Shown piece after piece: positions 35,052 through 43,187 of a stretch of DNA of 51,154 nucleotides (position 1 is the first letter of the stretch; each line of letters opens with the position of its first letter). The translations under genes were made by a program, and so were the position numbers. The stretch is from Insolitispirillum peregrinum (lineage in GTDB: Bacteria; Pseudomonadota; Alphaproteobacteria; Rhodospirillales; Rhodospirillaceae): assembly GCF_042665255.1 (NCBI RefSeq), contig NZ_JBHTCD010000032.1, one strand, 5' to 3'. Below the pieces are notes generated by a model. It worked only from the letters and a program-made list of their open reading frames with translations. It did no database searches and was not told where the DNA came from.

Positions 35052-35714
35052 CGCCGCCGAAAAGATGGGTATCCCGCCCGAGGCAATCATCCGGGGTATT
35101 CGGCTCCGGTCGGGGGCGGCGCAGGGGCTGCACCTGCCGGTTCTTCGCTGTCCTCCACTCTCTCGACCGAGGCCGACCGGGCGCTTGATGTCCGGCTGCA
35201 AAGGGATCGTCCGTTGATTGCAAATCTGCCCCGGCCAGTCCGGGATCACTATCTCAATCTGGAAATACAGGGGCACGGGCCTCAGCGCCATGATGGCGAG
35301 GTAACGATGCAGGACCTGGAAGATCGGGTGGCGAAGGGGCACGATCCTATGACAAAGTCTCCGACAGACGGGGTTACAGGGGGAACACATCGGAGCCCGA
35401 TATATGCAACTCGTTTCAAGACACCAGAGGATTTTGTGAGAGCAGAGCGGGCGGTACAGAAAGATTTCAATTTCGGAACGAAATTGCAAGAAGCAAGGAA
35501 AAAGAAGGAAGATTGGGTGACAATTAGGATTCCCTTACCGCAGGCACTGGGGCCAAACTACCTGTCAAAAGTTGAAGGGGTTACTTTGATTGATCGTAAC
35601 GACCCTAGTAAGGGGACGCGCCTGTTAAATTTTGCGAATGGACATGTGTTTGCAAAATATCGGCTAAAATCCGATGGAACCCATGAACTGATTACAATGT
35701 ATGTAAATCCGTAA
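35052..35714 (+). pseudogene. Silent cassette: toxin-core scrap plus orphan ribonuclease-like toxin tip
   Basis: Bases 35052-35090 copy core positions 30709-30747. From 35091 a new AT-leaning tip of about 200 residues follows. It has EIQGHGPQRHDGEVTMQDLEDR, then TRFKTPEDFVRAE, VTIRIPLP and the ending HELITMYVNP. The early His/Arg-His and the late Thr-rich strand resemble toxin tips of the BECR ribonuclease superfamily (barnase, EndoU, colicin E5, RelE), though this needs a profile search. The core scrap is one base out of frame with the tip and no start codon or ribosome site precedes it, so the tip is not expressed as it stands. Confidence 0.6.
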
Positions 35715-35739
35715 ATATCTATATATGGAGTGTATGGAG

Positions 35740-36111
35740 ATGAATGAAGATGTGATGTCGTCTCTTGAACGTAGGATAGAAGCTTCATTGGATACAAATG
35801 ATTTTAATATAAAAGAATTCAAGGATAGTTTATTATATGATAAATTCGTTGAAATAAATCCATTATTCAATGAATTCTTCAGAAAAGTTATCGATACGTG
35901 TGCGATACCGTGCGACAGGTACAACGATATTGCCAATGATATTTTCGATAATGATGATGATTTGTATGGTTTTCTAACGGCTTTGTACCTCTATGTCTAT
36001 GAGGGCGGATCTGATGATGCGGTCTATGAAGCATTGGAGCGGGCTGGTCTTTTCGGTCATCCGAACGATGCCCCAGAGGAGGCGAACCAACCCGAACAGC
36101 CCCAAGGCTGA
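35740..36111 (+). CDS. Acidic immunity-family protein C, partner of the orphan tip (123 aa)
   Basis: ATG 35740 has GGAG at the family's 9-nt spacing; ATG 35725 is in frame but lacks this. It lies 25 nt after the stop of the ribonuclease-like tip, the only member still next to a recognisable tip. It is also the most divergent (NEFFRKVIDTCAIPCDRYND; FDNDDDLYGFLTALYLY), as expected if it is matched to that tip. The C-terminal tail DAPEEANQPEQPQG is like that of the others. Confidence 0.65.
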   Translation: MNEDVMSSLERRIEASLDTNDFNIKEFKDSLLYDKFVEINPLFNEFFRKVIDTCAIPCDRYNDIANDIFDNDDDLYGFLTALYLYVYEGGSDDAVYEALERAGLFGHPNDAPEEANQPEQPQG

Positions 36112-36180
36112 TGGGGCCTGAGGTGATGGAGACCCGCTTCGGCGCGGTGCGCACTGCGATGATGTGCGCGCCGTGCTAGA
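36112..36180. repeat. Short cassette trailer behind immunity C
   Basis: The first 68 nt are the common trailer with the GCGCAC...GTGCGC hairpin. It breaks off at GCCGTGCT and leads straight into the remnant of another toxin tip, without the GC-rich repeat found behind A and B. Confidence 0.75.
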
Positions 36181-36192
36181 GGTGTTTCTGCA

Positions 36193-36288
36193 GTTGACCG
36201 TAAGGATCAGAGCAAGGGGACGTTGCCAATGAATTTCTTGAATGGGAGTATTCGTGTATTTTATATGGTAATATTCATTCAAATGTAA
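36193..36288 (+). pseudogene. Decayed 3' part of a second ribonuclease-like toxin tip
   Basis: The frame reads VDRKDQSKGTLPMNFLNGSI before decaying to a stop. The intact orphan tip has IDRNDPSKGTRLLNFANGHV at the same distance from its end. The nucleotide match is visible too (AAGGGGACG). The segment is directly upstream of immunity gene D, with an AT-rich gap of 46 nt. Confidence 0.6.
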
Positions 36289-36334
36289 TTCTTCAATCGT
36301 AAAATAAATTTCACATAAAATGGAGCGATGTAAA

Positions 36335-37033
36335 ATGAGTAAAGAAATGATGGAAATGCTTGAAGGGGCTATTATTTCTAGTCTTGATTTAAAACACTAC
36401 GATCATAGCTGTTTTAAGAGGAAAGTAAATTCTGCTCCTTGGCTGGAAAAGTGGCCGGGATTCAAGGATTTTTTCAGGAATGTCATCGAGACGCGTGCTA
36501 TTCCCTATGAGAGGTACAACGAGCTTGCCGACGATCGTTTTGAGAATGATGATGATCTGTACGATTTTCTGATGGCCCTCTACCTCTATTCTTATGATGA
36601 AGGACCGGAGGATGCGATCTATGAGTCGATGCGGCGTGCCGGTGAGCTGATCGATGACCCAGATGGGGCGGACCAACCCGAAATGATGGAAATGCTTGAA
36701 GGGGCTATTATTTCTAATCTTGCTTTAAGTTACTACGATCATAGCGGTTTCAAGAGGGATATTACTTCTGTTCGATGGCAGGGAAAGTGGCGGGGATTCA
36801 AGGATTTTTTCAGGAATGTCATCGAGACACGTGCCATTCCCTATGAGACGTACAGCGATCTTGCCGACGATTATTTTGAGAACGATGATGATCTGTACGA
36901 TTTCCTGACGGCCCTCTACCTCTATGTCTATGACGAAGGACCGGAGGATGCGATCAACGAGGTGATGCGGCGTACTGGTCATCTGAATGATGCCCCAGAG
37001 ACGACGGACCAACCCGAACAGTCCCCAGGCTGA
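36335..37033 (+). CDS. Acidic immunity-family protein D (two fused domains, 232 aa)
   Basis: ATG 36335 again follows GGAG by 9 nt. Domain 1 has a variable N-terminal part (LKHYDHSCFKRKVNSA) unlike B, then becomes identical to B from FKDFFRNVIETRA onward. Domain 2 and the fusion joint are the same as in B, so one gene was copied from the other and only the first 35 or so residues differ. It follows the decayed tip at 36193-36288. Confidence 0.6.
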   Translation: MSKEMMEMLEGAIISSLDLKHYDHSCFKRKVNSAPWLEKWPGFKDFFRNVIETRAIPYERYNELADDRFENDDDLYDFLMALYLYSYDEGPEDAIYESMRRAGELIDDPDGADQPEMMEMLEGAIISNLALSYYDHSGFKRDITSVRWQGKWRGFKDFFRNVIETRAIPYETYSDLADDYFENDDDLYDFLTALYLYVYDEGPEDAINEVMRRTGHLNDAPETTDQPEQSPG

Positions 37034-37246
37034 TGGGGCCTGAGGTGATCGAGACCCGCTTCGGCGCGGCGCGCACTGCGATGATGTGCGCGCCGTGCCG
37101 AGGGTGCTTCCCTGATACCGGCTTGGGGACATCGCTCATTGTGTTTTTTTGACCCTTTATCACACTAAAACAATTGTTCTTTTTCTTGGTAAACCGGCTA
37201 CCGTCCAAACCTGTTCAGGTGCGAATGCCTCCGATCCCCCTTTCTT
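37034..37246. repeat. Spacer repeat behind immunity D
   Basis: This is the common trailer and CACACTAAAACAATTG segment followed by a truncated start of the GC-rich repeat (CCTCCGATCCCCC). The palindromic part of that repeat is absent, and the sequence passes within 20 nt into the end of the kinase-like tip. Confidence 0.75.
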
Positions 37247-37266
37247 TCTTTGACTATCAAAATAAT

Positions 37267-37296
37267 ATCGCAAAAGCTCCTCAAAATCGTCGCTAG
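37267..37296 (+). pseudogene. Last nine codons of the kinase-like tip, copy 2
   Basis: The codons IAKAPQNRR and a stop match the end of the full-length toxin (31811-31840) apart from one base and the stop (TAG for TAA). The rest of the tip is gone. It shows that the following immunity gene was once linked to a full kinase-like tip. Confidence 0.8.
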
Positions 37297-37338
37297 AACC
37301 ATTGAAAACGACTCTTAACCATGGATGAGGTCAATGAA

Positions 37339-37947
37339 ATGAGAAATTTTGATGAGGAAAGACTGGAGAGGGCGCGAATCCTGAGGATGATCCCGACGGA
37401 GATGGTCGATGCTCTCTCTGTGTTTGTTGGCAAGGAGATTAAGGAGTTATATTCACTCAATTATAGTACTCCTGAGGAAATAATGGACTCATACTGGAGT
37501 CGTTTCCCTTATGAAGGAATAAAACTGTGTGATTCATTCTCTCTTAATGCTGACTTTCTTTCTATTGTGTTCTCAGATGATTCCTGCATTTCTCTGACTG
37601 TAGAGGAAGAAATCATCAGTGTCCTGATCAGTGTCGGGAATGCACAGGAGTTGGTATGGGGACGTGGACTTGCGTCCGTGATTCCCTCTGATGATCCTGT
37701 CTATTCCACCAGGGATTGGGTGGGTGTGCCGGGGAAGGTGATTGCGGGTTTTTCGGTCGTCTATCGGAAAGATATGTATCCGGGATGCCAGGCGAGGCCG
37801 TTTGAGTGCGGGATCGCCATTCACCTGACCGATGGCAGCGAGTTTTTTTATGGGGATAGCATCCATAAGACCAACAGCAATCCATCGGTGTTTTTTGAAA
37901 AGGACCTTATGAATCGGGATGACCTGGTCATCGAGCGCCTGGTCTGA
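37339..37947 (+). CDS. Candidate immunity protein for the kinase-like tip, copy 2
   Basis: It is nearly identical to 31986-32594, with the same leader (CCATTGAAAACGACTC), start options (37321 or 37339; GAGG favours 37339) and trailer. The frame is intact, so this orphan copy is probably functional and would keep protecting the cell if the active tip were replaced. The few substitutions (for example NYSTPEEIMDS and DLMNRDDLV) are mild. Confidence 0.6.
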   Translation: MRNFDEERLERARILRMIPTEMVDALSVFVGKEIKELYSLNYSTPEEIMDSYWSRFPYEGIKLCDSFSLNADFLSIVFSDDSCISLTVEEEIISVLISVGNAQELVWGRGLASVIPSDDPVYSTRDWVGVPGKVIAGFSVVYRKDMYPGCQARPFECGIAIHLTDGSEFFYGDSIHKTNSNPSVFFEKDLMNRDDLVIERLV

Positions 37948-38078
37948 GCGGCTGGTCTGTTCGTCCAGATCCTTCGGCACGGGGTAGAACGTTTTTCGTT
38001 CCCTTGAGGTCACGGTAGACGCTCCAACCCCCCTGGACGCCGCACCACCATCCTTGAGAAAAAACTGGAGGCTCGGAG
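37948..38078. repeat. Cassette trailer behind immunity copy 2
   Basis: It matches 32595-32725. It ends at CTGGAGGCTCG, after which small hairpins (CGGAGGCTGTGCCTCCG, GGGCAGTCGCCC) lead to the converging kinase gene. It marks the right border of the island. Confidence 0.7.
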
Positions 38079-38135
38079 GCTGTGCCTCCGAACGGGTTCG
38101 GGCAGTCGCCCGACCGTGCAGCGGTATCTTCTGCT

Positions 38136-40886
38136 CTATTCGTCCTTCGCCTGCTGCTCCAGCCACTGGCGCAGGGCTGCCAGTCCGGCGGGGCAGGCGC
38201 TGGTCAGGGCGGTGATGCCCTGTTCGATACGCGGCCAGTCGCCATCGCGGGCGGCGCTTTCCAGATCCTTGGCCAGCAGGCGGCTGGCGGCCATGCCGTT
38301 TGATCCGGCACTGCCTGCCAGACGGTGGGCGGCGTCGGCGATGTCCTCGGCGTTGCGGTCCTGCGCCGATCGGTGCAGGCGGTGCAGGCTGGCGGTCAGC
38401 GAGGCTTCAGCGACCAGCGCCAGCCGCTCGACTTCGGCCAGTCCCAGCGCTTCGACCAGCTCTTCCAGCAACGGTTCGTTCAGGATGTGGGCGGCCTTGC
38501 CTGCCTCTTCATCGACAACGGGCAGGCTGTGCCCCTGACAGGCGGCGGCCAGAGCCCGCATCAGTTCGTTGGGATTGATCGGCTTGCCGACGATGCCCAG
38601 CATCCCGGCGGCCTGACAGGCGTCGCGGTCTTCGCGCATCAGGTTGGCGGTGACGGCCAAAATCGGCAACCGGCCAGCGCGGGCGGCGACCACCTGTTGC
38701 ATCTGGCGGGCGGCTTCGAAGCCGTCCATGCCGGGCAGGCGGATATCGACCAGTGCCACGTCAAAATCCCGCTGTTCGACGGCGGCAATGGCTTCGGGGC
38801 CGCTTTTGGCGGTGGTGACGCTGTGACCGGCGCGGGTCAGCAGGCCGGACAGAACCTGCCGGTTGACCTCCTCGTCTTCGACCATCAGCACCGACAGCGG
38901 CGGCAGGGCGGGGATGTGCGGTGCCGAGGCATCGCCGGGCAGGGCAGGCGGGCTGGCGGGGGTGAAATCGAGCGTTACCGTAAAGGTGCTGCCGCTGCCG
39001 TACTGGCTGCTGACCGTCAGGGTGCCGCCCATGCCGTCAACCAGTCGGCGGGCAATCGCCAGCCCCAGCCCCGCACCACCATGGCGGCGTGACACCGAGG
39101 CATCGACCTGGGTAAAGGGTTGAAACAGGTCGGGCAAGGCCTCCGGGGCGATGCCGATGCCGGTGTCCTGCACGGCAAACGATACCCGCATCAGCCCGTG
39201 GCGGGCGGATTCAGGGCGGACGCGCAGGCAGACCCGGCCCCGCTCGGTGAACTTGATGGCATTGCCCAGCAGGTTGAACAGCACTTGTCGCAGGCGGGCC
39301 GGGTCGCCGACCACATCAGCGGGGATATCGGGCGGCAGGTCGGCATCCAGCACCAGCCCCTTGTGCTGCGCCGGAACCCGCATCAGGGCCACCAGAGTGG
39401 TGATCAGCTCGTGCAGGCGGAACGGGCGCTGGTCAAAGGCGACTTCCCCGGCATCAACCCGCGACATGTCGAGAATGTCACTCAGCAGGACGGTCAGCGT
39501 TTCTCCCGACTGGCGGATGGTGTCAATCCACGCCGCCGCCTGCGGGTCGCTGGCAACGCGGCCGCGCAGCAGTTCGGCCATGCCGATGATACCGTTCATC
39601 GGGGTGCGCAGCTCGTGGCTCATCATCGCCAGAAATTCGGTCTTGGCGCGGGTGGCGGCTTCGGCGCGGTCCTTGGCGGCGCGCAGTTCCTGCGTGCGCT
39701 CGGTGACTTTGCGCTCCAGGCTGCGGTGATAGGTGTGCAGCTCGACCGCCATGTCGTTGAAGGCCACCGCCAGTTCGGCAATCTCCTGACTGCCTTCCGG
39801 GGTGACCGGCTGGTCAAAGGTGCCGCGCGACAGGGCGCGGGTGGCCAGCCCCAGTTCGCGCAGCGGGCCGGTGATGGCGCGCGACATGAAGGTGGCGGCG
39901 ATCAGCCCGGACAGGGCGGCAATCCCGGCAATCCAGAAGCCGACGGTGCGCAGGCGCTCGACGCTGGCGAGGGCTTCGGAGACATCCATCTTCACCACCA
40001 CCGCCCAGCGGAACGACGGCAGATAGCGCCATGCCGCCAGCACGCGGGCGCCGCGATAGTCGATGGCAAAGTCAACGCCGCGTTCCCCGCGCAAGGCCCG
40101 GTTCAGCAGTTTGGTCAGCGGTTGCTCTCCGGCCAGCGAATGACCATTGCCCATCCCGGGGTCATGGCGGACCGGGCCATAGAGCACCAGTCCGCCGCTG
40201 TCATCGCGTCCGGCGGCGAGGGTTTCGCCGGTGCGTCCCAGACTGATGTAATCGCCCAGAACCTCGTGGATTGGGGTCGGGTCGATTTCTACCACCGCTA
40301 CCCCGATCAGGCTGCCCGCCCGCAGGATGGGGGCGGCGACATAGGCGGCGGGCTGGCCGCTGGGCGGGATCTGGGCGAAGTCGGAGATTTCGCTTTCCAG
40401 CAGGGTGCGGGCACGGTCAAAGACATTGGTCAGCAGCGAGCCGCGCAACGGGCCGGTCAGTACGTTGCTGCCGACGATGGCCTGATCGCCAGAGGCAAAC
40501 ACCACTTCGCCCCCGGCACTGAGCAGCAACAGCGAGCGCAGCCCATAGGTTTCCGCCGAGCGCAGCAGCAAGGGCCGTAACGATCCGATATCGCGGTCCT
40601 CGACCAGCGCCGCCATCGCCTCTTGCACCGTCGGGGCATAGGCGAGCAGCGAGACTTGCCGCAATTGCTCCTGCACCAGTGCTTCGATACGGGCGGTTTT
40701 CTGGTCGGCCAGCGAGGCGACGTTGTGGCGGATTTCGTCTTCCAGCGCCTGTTCCGAGGCGCTGAAATAGGCCCACACCACCATCACCAGCGGCAAAACC
40801 CCCAACAGCAGATAGCCTGCGGCGATTTCCGACGCCAGCCGGATACGACGAGGAGGACGGGGGGACGGACGAGGGGAGGCGCTCAT
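38136..40886 (-). CDS. Hybrid histidine kinase with receiver and Hpt domains (TorS-like)
   Basis: The start at 40886 overlaps the stop of the binding-protein gene (ATGA) and gives 916 aa. In order: a TM near 20-40, a periplasmic double-Cache-like sensor to about 310, a second TM, HAMP, HisKA with FLAMMSHELRTPMNG (His about 424), HATPase (LLGNAIKFTERG, DTGIGIAPE, GLGLAIARRLV), a receiver with phosphoacceptor Asp in LVDIRLPGMDG (about 714), and a C-terminal Hpt with AAHRLAGSAGSNG (His about 854). This is the full phosphorelay set of TorS/ArcB kinases, which pass phosphate to a separate OmpR-type regulator such as that at 20614. Signal inferred to come through the coupled UrtA-like protein. Confidence 0.88.
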   Translation of the reverse strand: MSASPRPSPRPPRRIRLASEIAAGYLLLGVLPLVMVVWAYFSASEQALEDEIRHNVASLADQKTARIEALVQEQLRQVSLLAYAPTVQEAMAALVEDRDIGSLRPLLLRSAETYGLRSLLLLSAGGEVVFASGDQAIVGSNVLTGPLRGSLLTNVFDRARTLLESEISDFAQIPPSGQPAAYVAAPILRAGSLIGVAVVEIDPTPIHEVLGDYISLGRTGETLAAGRDDSGGLVLYGPVRHDPGMGNGHSLAGEQPLTKLLNRALRGERGVDFAIDYRGARVLAAWRYLPSFRWAVVVKMDVSEALASVERLRTVGFWIAGIAALSGLIAATFMSRAITGPLRELGLATRALSRGTFDQPVTPEGSQEIAELAVAFNDMAVELHTYHRSLERKVTERTQELRAAKDRAEAATRAKTEFLAMMSHELRTPMNGIIGMAELLRGRVASDPQAAAWIDTIRQSGETLTVLLSDILDMSRVDAGEVAFDQRPFRLHELITTLVALMRVPAQHKGLVLDADLPPDIPADVVGDPARLRQVLFNLLGNAIKFTERGRVCLRVRPESARHGLMRVSFAVQDTGIGIAPEALPDLFQPFTQVDASVSRRHGGAGLGLAIARRLVDGMGGTLTVSSQYGSGSTFTVTLDFTPASPPALPGDASAPHIPALPPLSVLMVEDEEVNRQVLSGLLTRAGHSVTTAKSGPEAIAAVEQRDFDVALVDIRLPGMDGFEAARQMQQVVAARAGRLPILAVTANLMREDRDACQAAGMLGIVGKPINPNELMRALAAACQGHSLPVVDEEAGKAAHILNEPLLEELVEALGLAEVERLALVAEASLTASLHRLHRSAQDRNAEDIADAAHRLAGSAGSNGMAASRLLAKDLESAARDGDWPRIEQGITALTSACPAGLAALRQWLEQQAKDE

Positions 40887-42187
40887 GGCTGACGCTCGGC
40901 GGCAGGGAGCGGCAGCGGCGCCTGCCAGTTGCCATTCCAGCCGCGATACAGGCTGTCGAGGAACTGCAACCAGTCGGCTTTCGGCAAAAATGACGGGAAC
41001 GGCACCGGGCGGACTGGCCGTTGGGAGTCCCATAAAATCTGAAAATTGCCATCCTTCTGCACCCGCCCGATGCGGACGGTTTTCCAGGTGTGCTGGGTCA
41101 GCGGGTCAATGGTGACGGTGCCGCCCGGTGCGGCCATGCTCTGGCCCTTGATGGTCGAGCGGAAATCGCGGAAATCGGGCGATCCGGCTTCTTCGACCGC
41201 GCGCGCCCACAGCATGACCCCGAAATAGGCCGCTTCCATCGGGGCGGTGGTGACGGTGGCCGGGCCGTAACGGTCGCGGTAGCCGCTGACGAAGGCGCGG
41301 TTTTCCGGGGTATCGACGCTCTGGAAATAATTGCGGGCGGCATAGTCGCCCTCCAGCGTTGCCGGGCCGATCGCCTTGACTTCGGACTCGGCAATCGAAA
41401 AGCTCATCACCGGGATGTCGTGCGGGGTGATGCCCGCCGCGCGCAGGGCCTTGAAAAAGCCGACGTTGGAGTCACCGTTGATGGTGTTGAAAATGACCTC
41501 CGGCTTGCTGGCCTGAATGGCGGCGATGATGGCAGCAAAGTCCTGACTGCCCAGCGGCGCATAGGCTTCACCGACCACCTGCCCCTGCAAGGCGGTGGTC
41601 TGGGCGGTGATGATCTTGTTGGCGGTGCGCGGGAACACGTAATCCGACCCGACCAGAAACAGCCGTCGGCCCAGATGGTCGAGGGTCCATTTGATCGCCG
41701 GGATGATCTGCTGGTTGGGGGCGGCCCCGGTGTAGACAATGTTCGGCGACTGCTCCAGCCCCTCGTACTGCACCGGGTAGAACAGCACGGCATCGCGCCG
41801 TTCAAAGATCGGCTTGACCGTCTTGCGACAGGCCGAGGTCCAGCAGCCGAACACCGCCGATACCTTGTCCTGGGTGATCAGCCGTTCCGCCGCCGAGGCA
41901 AACACCCCCCAGTCGGACCGGCCATCGACCACCACCGCTTCGACCTTGCGCCCCAACAAGCCGCCGTGGCGGTTGATGTCTTCGATGGCGTACAGGGTGG
42001 CATCGGCAACGGTGCGTTCCGACACCGCCATGGTGCCGGACAGCGAATGCAGGACGCCGACCTTGATCGGCTTGTTGCGCGACTGGTTGGGCCAGGCGGC
42101 AATGGCGGTGTAGATCGCCGCCCAACTGAGCATGGCGAGCAGGACTGCCCCGACAAAGTTCCGTCTGCGTTGACCGTAATCCGACAC
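40883..42187 (-). CDS. Membrane-anchored UrtA-like urea/amide-binding protein
   Basis: The GTG start at 42187 (GGAG upstream) gives 434 aa; the longer in-frame reading runs through tandem repeats and is rejected. A single hydrophobic helix (GAVLLAMLSWAAIYTAIAAW, residues about 13-32) without a clear cleavage site suggests an anchor. The rest is a close UrtA paralogue: IKVGVLHSLSGTMAVSE, HGGLLGRKVEAVVVDG, FGCWTSACRKTVKP, LFYPVQYEGLEQS. It ends in ATGA overlap with the hybrid kinase and has no permease neighbours, so it probably presents urea or a short amide to the kinase, like TorT with TorS. Confidence 0.85.
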   Translation of the reverse strand: MSDYGQRRRNFVGAVLLAMLSWAAIYTAIAAWPNQSRNKPIKVGVLHSLSGTMAVSERTVADATLYAIEDINRHGGLLGRKVEAVVVDGRSDWGVFASAAERLITQDKVSAVFGCWTSACRKTVKPIFERRDAVLFYPVQYEGLEQSPNIVYTGAAPNQQIIPAIKWTLDHLGRRLFLVGSDYVFPRTANKIITAQTTALQGQVVGEAYAPLGSQDFAAIIAAIQASKPEVIFNTINGDSNVGFFKALRAAGITPHDIPVMSFSIAESEVKAIGPATLEGDYAARNYFQSVDTPENRAFVSGYRDRYGPATVTTAPMEAAYFGVMLWARAVEEAGSPDFRDFRSTIKGQSMAAPGGTVTIDPLTQHTWKTVRIGRVQKDGNFQILWDSQRPVRPVPFPSFLPKADWLQFLDSLYRGWNGNWQAPLPLPAAERQP

Positions 42188-42235
42188 CCGCCCGCGTCTC
42201 CGGTGATGTTCGAGGATGGTGGAGGAGAGCGTAGA

Positions 42236-42337
42236 GCATTGTGCGAAAAGTGGGCACCGGTTTTCGCAACAACAATGCGGCAAATTAAAACCCGCATTGT
42301 GCGAAAAGTGGGCACCGGTTTTCGCAGGAACAATGCG
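42236..42337. repeat. Tandem pair of 44-nt palindromic repeats
   Basis: Two units (42236-42279 and 42294-42337) each have the outer dyad GCATTGT/ACAATGC and the inner dyad GCGAAAA/TTTTCGC. A third copy lies at 50934-50977 right after glgB. Such repeats with a CGAAAA...TTTTCG core are, to my knowledge, common in alphaproteobacteria. The 382-nt gap (42188-42569) contains this pair and a GC-rich repeat, leaving little room for other signals. Confidence 0.8.
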
Positions 42338-42380
42338 GCAAATGACCAGAACCAGAAGTGGGCTGCCGCCCACACCCGCT

Positions 42381-42480
42381 CGGAGGCAAATGCCCCCGAA
42401 CCCCCATTTTTTCTTTCAATATCAAATCAATGGGGTCCGGGGCCTGAAGGCCCCGGCGAGGTGTGGAGCAGCGCTCCACG
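42381..42480. repeat. GC-rich dispersed repeat, copy 4
   Basis: The copy has CCCCCATTTTTTC, then CCGGGGCCTGAAGGCCCCGG and GTGGAGCAGCGCTCCAC. It is nearly the same as 8541-8637. It lies after the end of the formate dehydrogenase operon and could serve as its terminator, though no U-tract follows. Confidence 0.75.
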
Positions 42481-42569
42481 ATCCTGCCTCGCAAAACAAA
42501 GCGCGGAGACCGTTGCAGTCTCCGCGCCTGTTGGCTCCGCGCCTGTTGCTGTCTTGTGACCGGGCCAGC

Positions 42570-43187
42570 CTACTTTTTGCTGGTCATTTCACGGTACCAC
42601 TTCGGATGATGCTTTTTGGCCCAGGCATGGGTCACCACGCCTTCGACCATCGCCCGGATGGTGCCCTTGACCCACAGTGCCGCATAAACATGGACGATGA
42701 TGCTGGCAATCAGCGCCACCGCGCTGGCCGAATGGACCAGCAGGGCGATACGGATCACCGGGATCGGGAAGTGGATGGCAAAGTACGGACGCCAGGCAAT
42801 GATGCCCGAGCCGATCAGCGCCAGCAGGCACAGGGTCATCACCCAGAACATGCCTTTCTGGCCGCCGTTATAGCGGCCAATGTCGCCGACTTCGTTGCCT
42901 TTCAGCACTTCCTTGACGCTTTTCATCCACTTGACGTCTTCGCGGTTGAGGATGTTGTGGTGCCAGTAGCGGAAGAACTGGATGAAGAAGCCGAGGAACA
43001 TCACCACCCCGATGAACGGGTGCAGGATGCGCGCCAGCTGTGGCGTGCCGAAAATGCCGGTCAGCCAGAAGAACGCCGGGTAAAAGAACGCCAGCCCGGA
43101 CACCGCCAGCAGCACAAAGCAGACGGCGACGATCCAGTGGTTGATGCGTTCCGAGGCGCTGTAGCGCTGGATCAGTTTCTCTTTCAT
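42570..43187 (-). CDS. fdnI: Formate dehydrogenase cytochrome b556 (gamma) subunit
   Basis: The 205-aa membrane protein begins RYSASERINHWIVAVCFVLLAVSGLAFFYP and has four hydrophobic helices. Haem-ligand histidines are seen in HPFIGVVMF, RYWHHN and LLVHSASAVALIASIIVHVYAALW. It anchors the enzyme and passes electrons to quinone. It overlaps the beta gene by 4 nt. Confidence 0.92.
   Translation of the reverse strand: MKEKLIQRYSASERINHWIVAVCFVLLAVSGLAFFYPAFFWLTGIFGTPQLARILHPFIGVVMFLGFFIQFFRYWHHNILNREDVKWMKSVKEVLKGNEVGDIGRYNGGQKGMFWVMTLCLLALIGSGIIAWRPYFAIHFPIPVIRIALLVHSASAVALIASIIVHVYAALWVKGTIRAMVEGVVTHAWAKKHHPKWYREMTSKK

Noticed and set aside
32595..37300. CRISPR-like array
   Set aside because: Repeats are long, unevenly spaced and contain genes and palindromic spacers; no short direct repeat with unique spacers and no cas genes.
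42188..42373. Upstream start of the UrtA-like sensor gene
   Set aside because: The extension translates the tandem 44-nt repeats; the GTG at 42187 directly before the TM helix is better.
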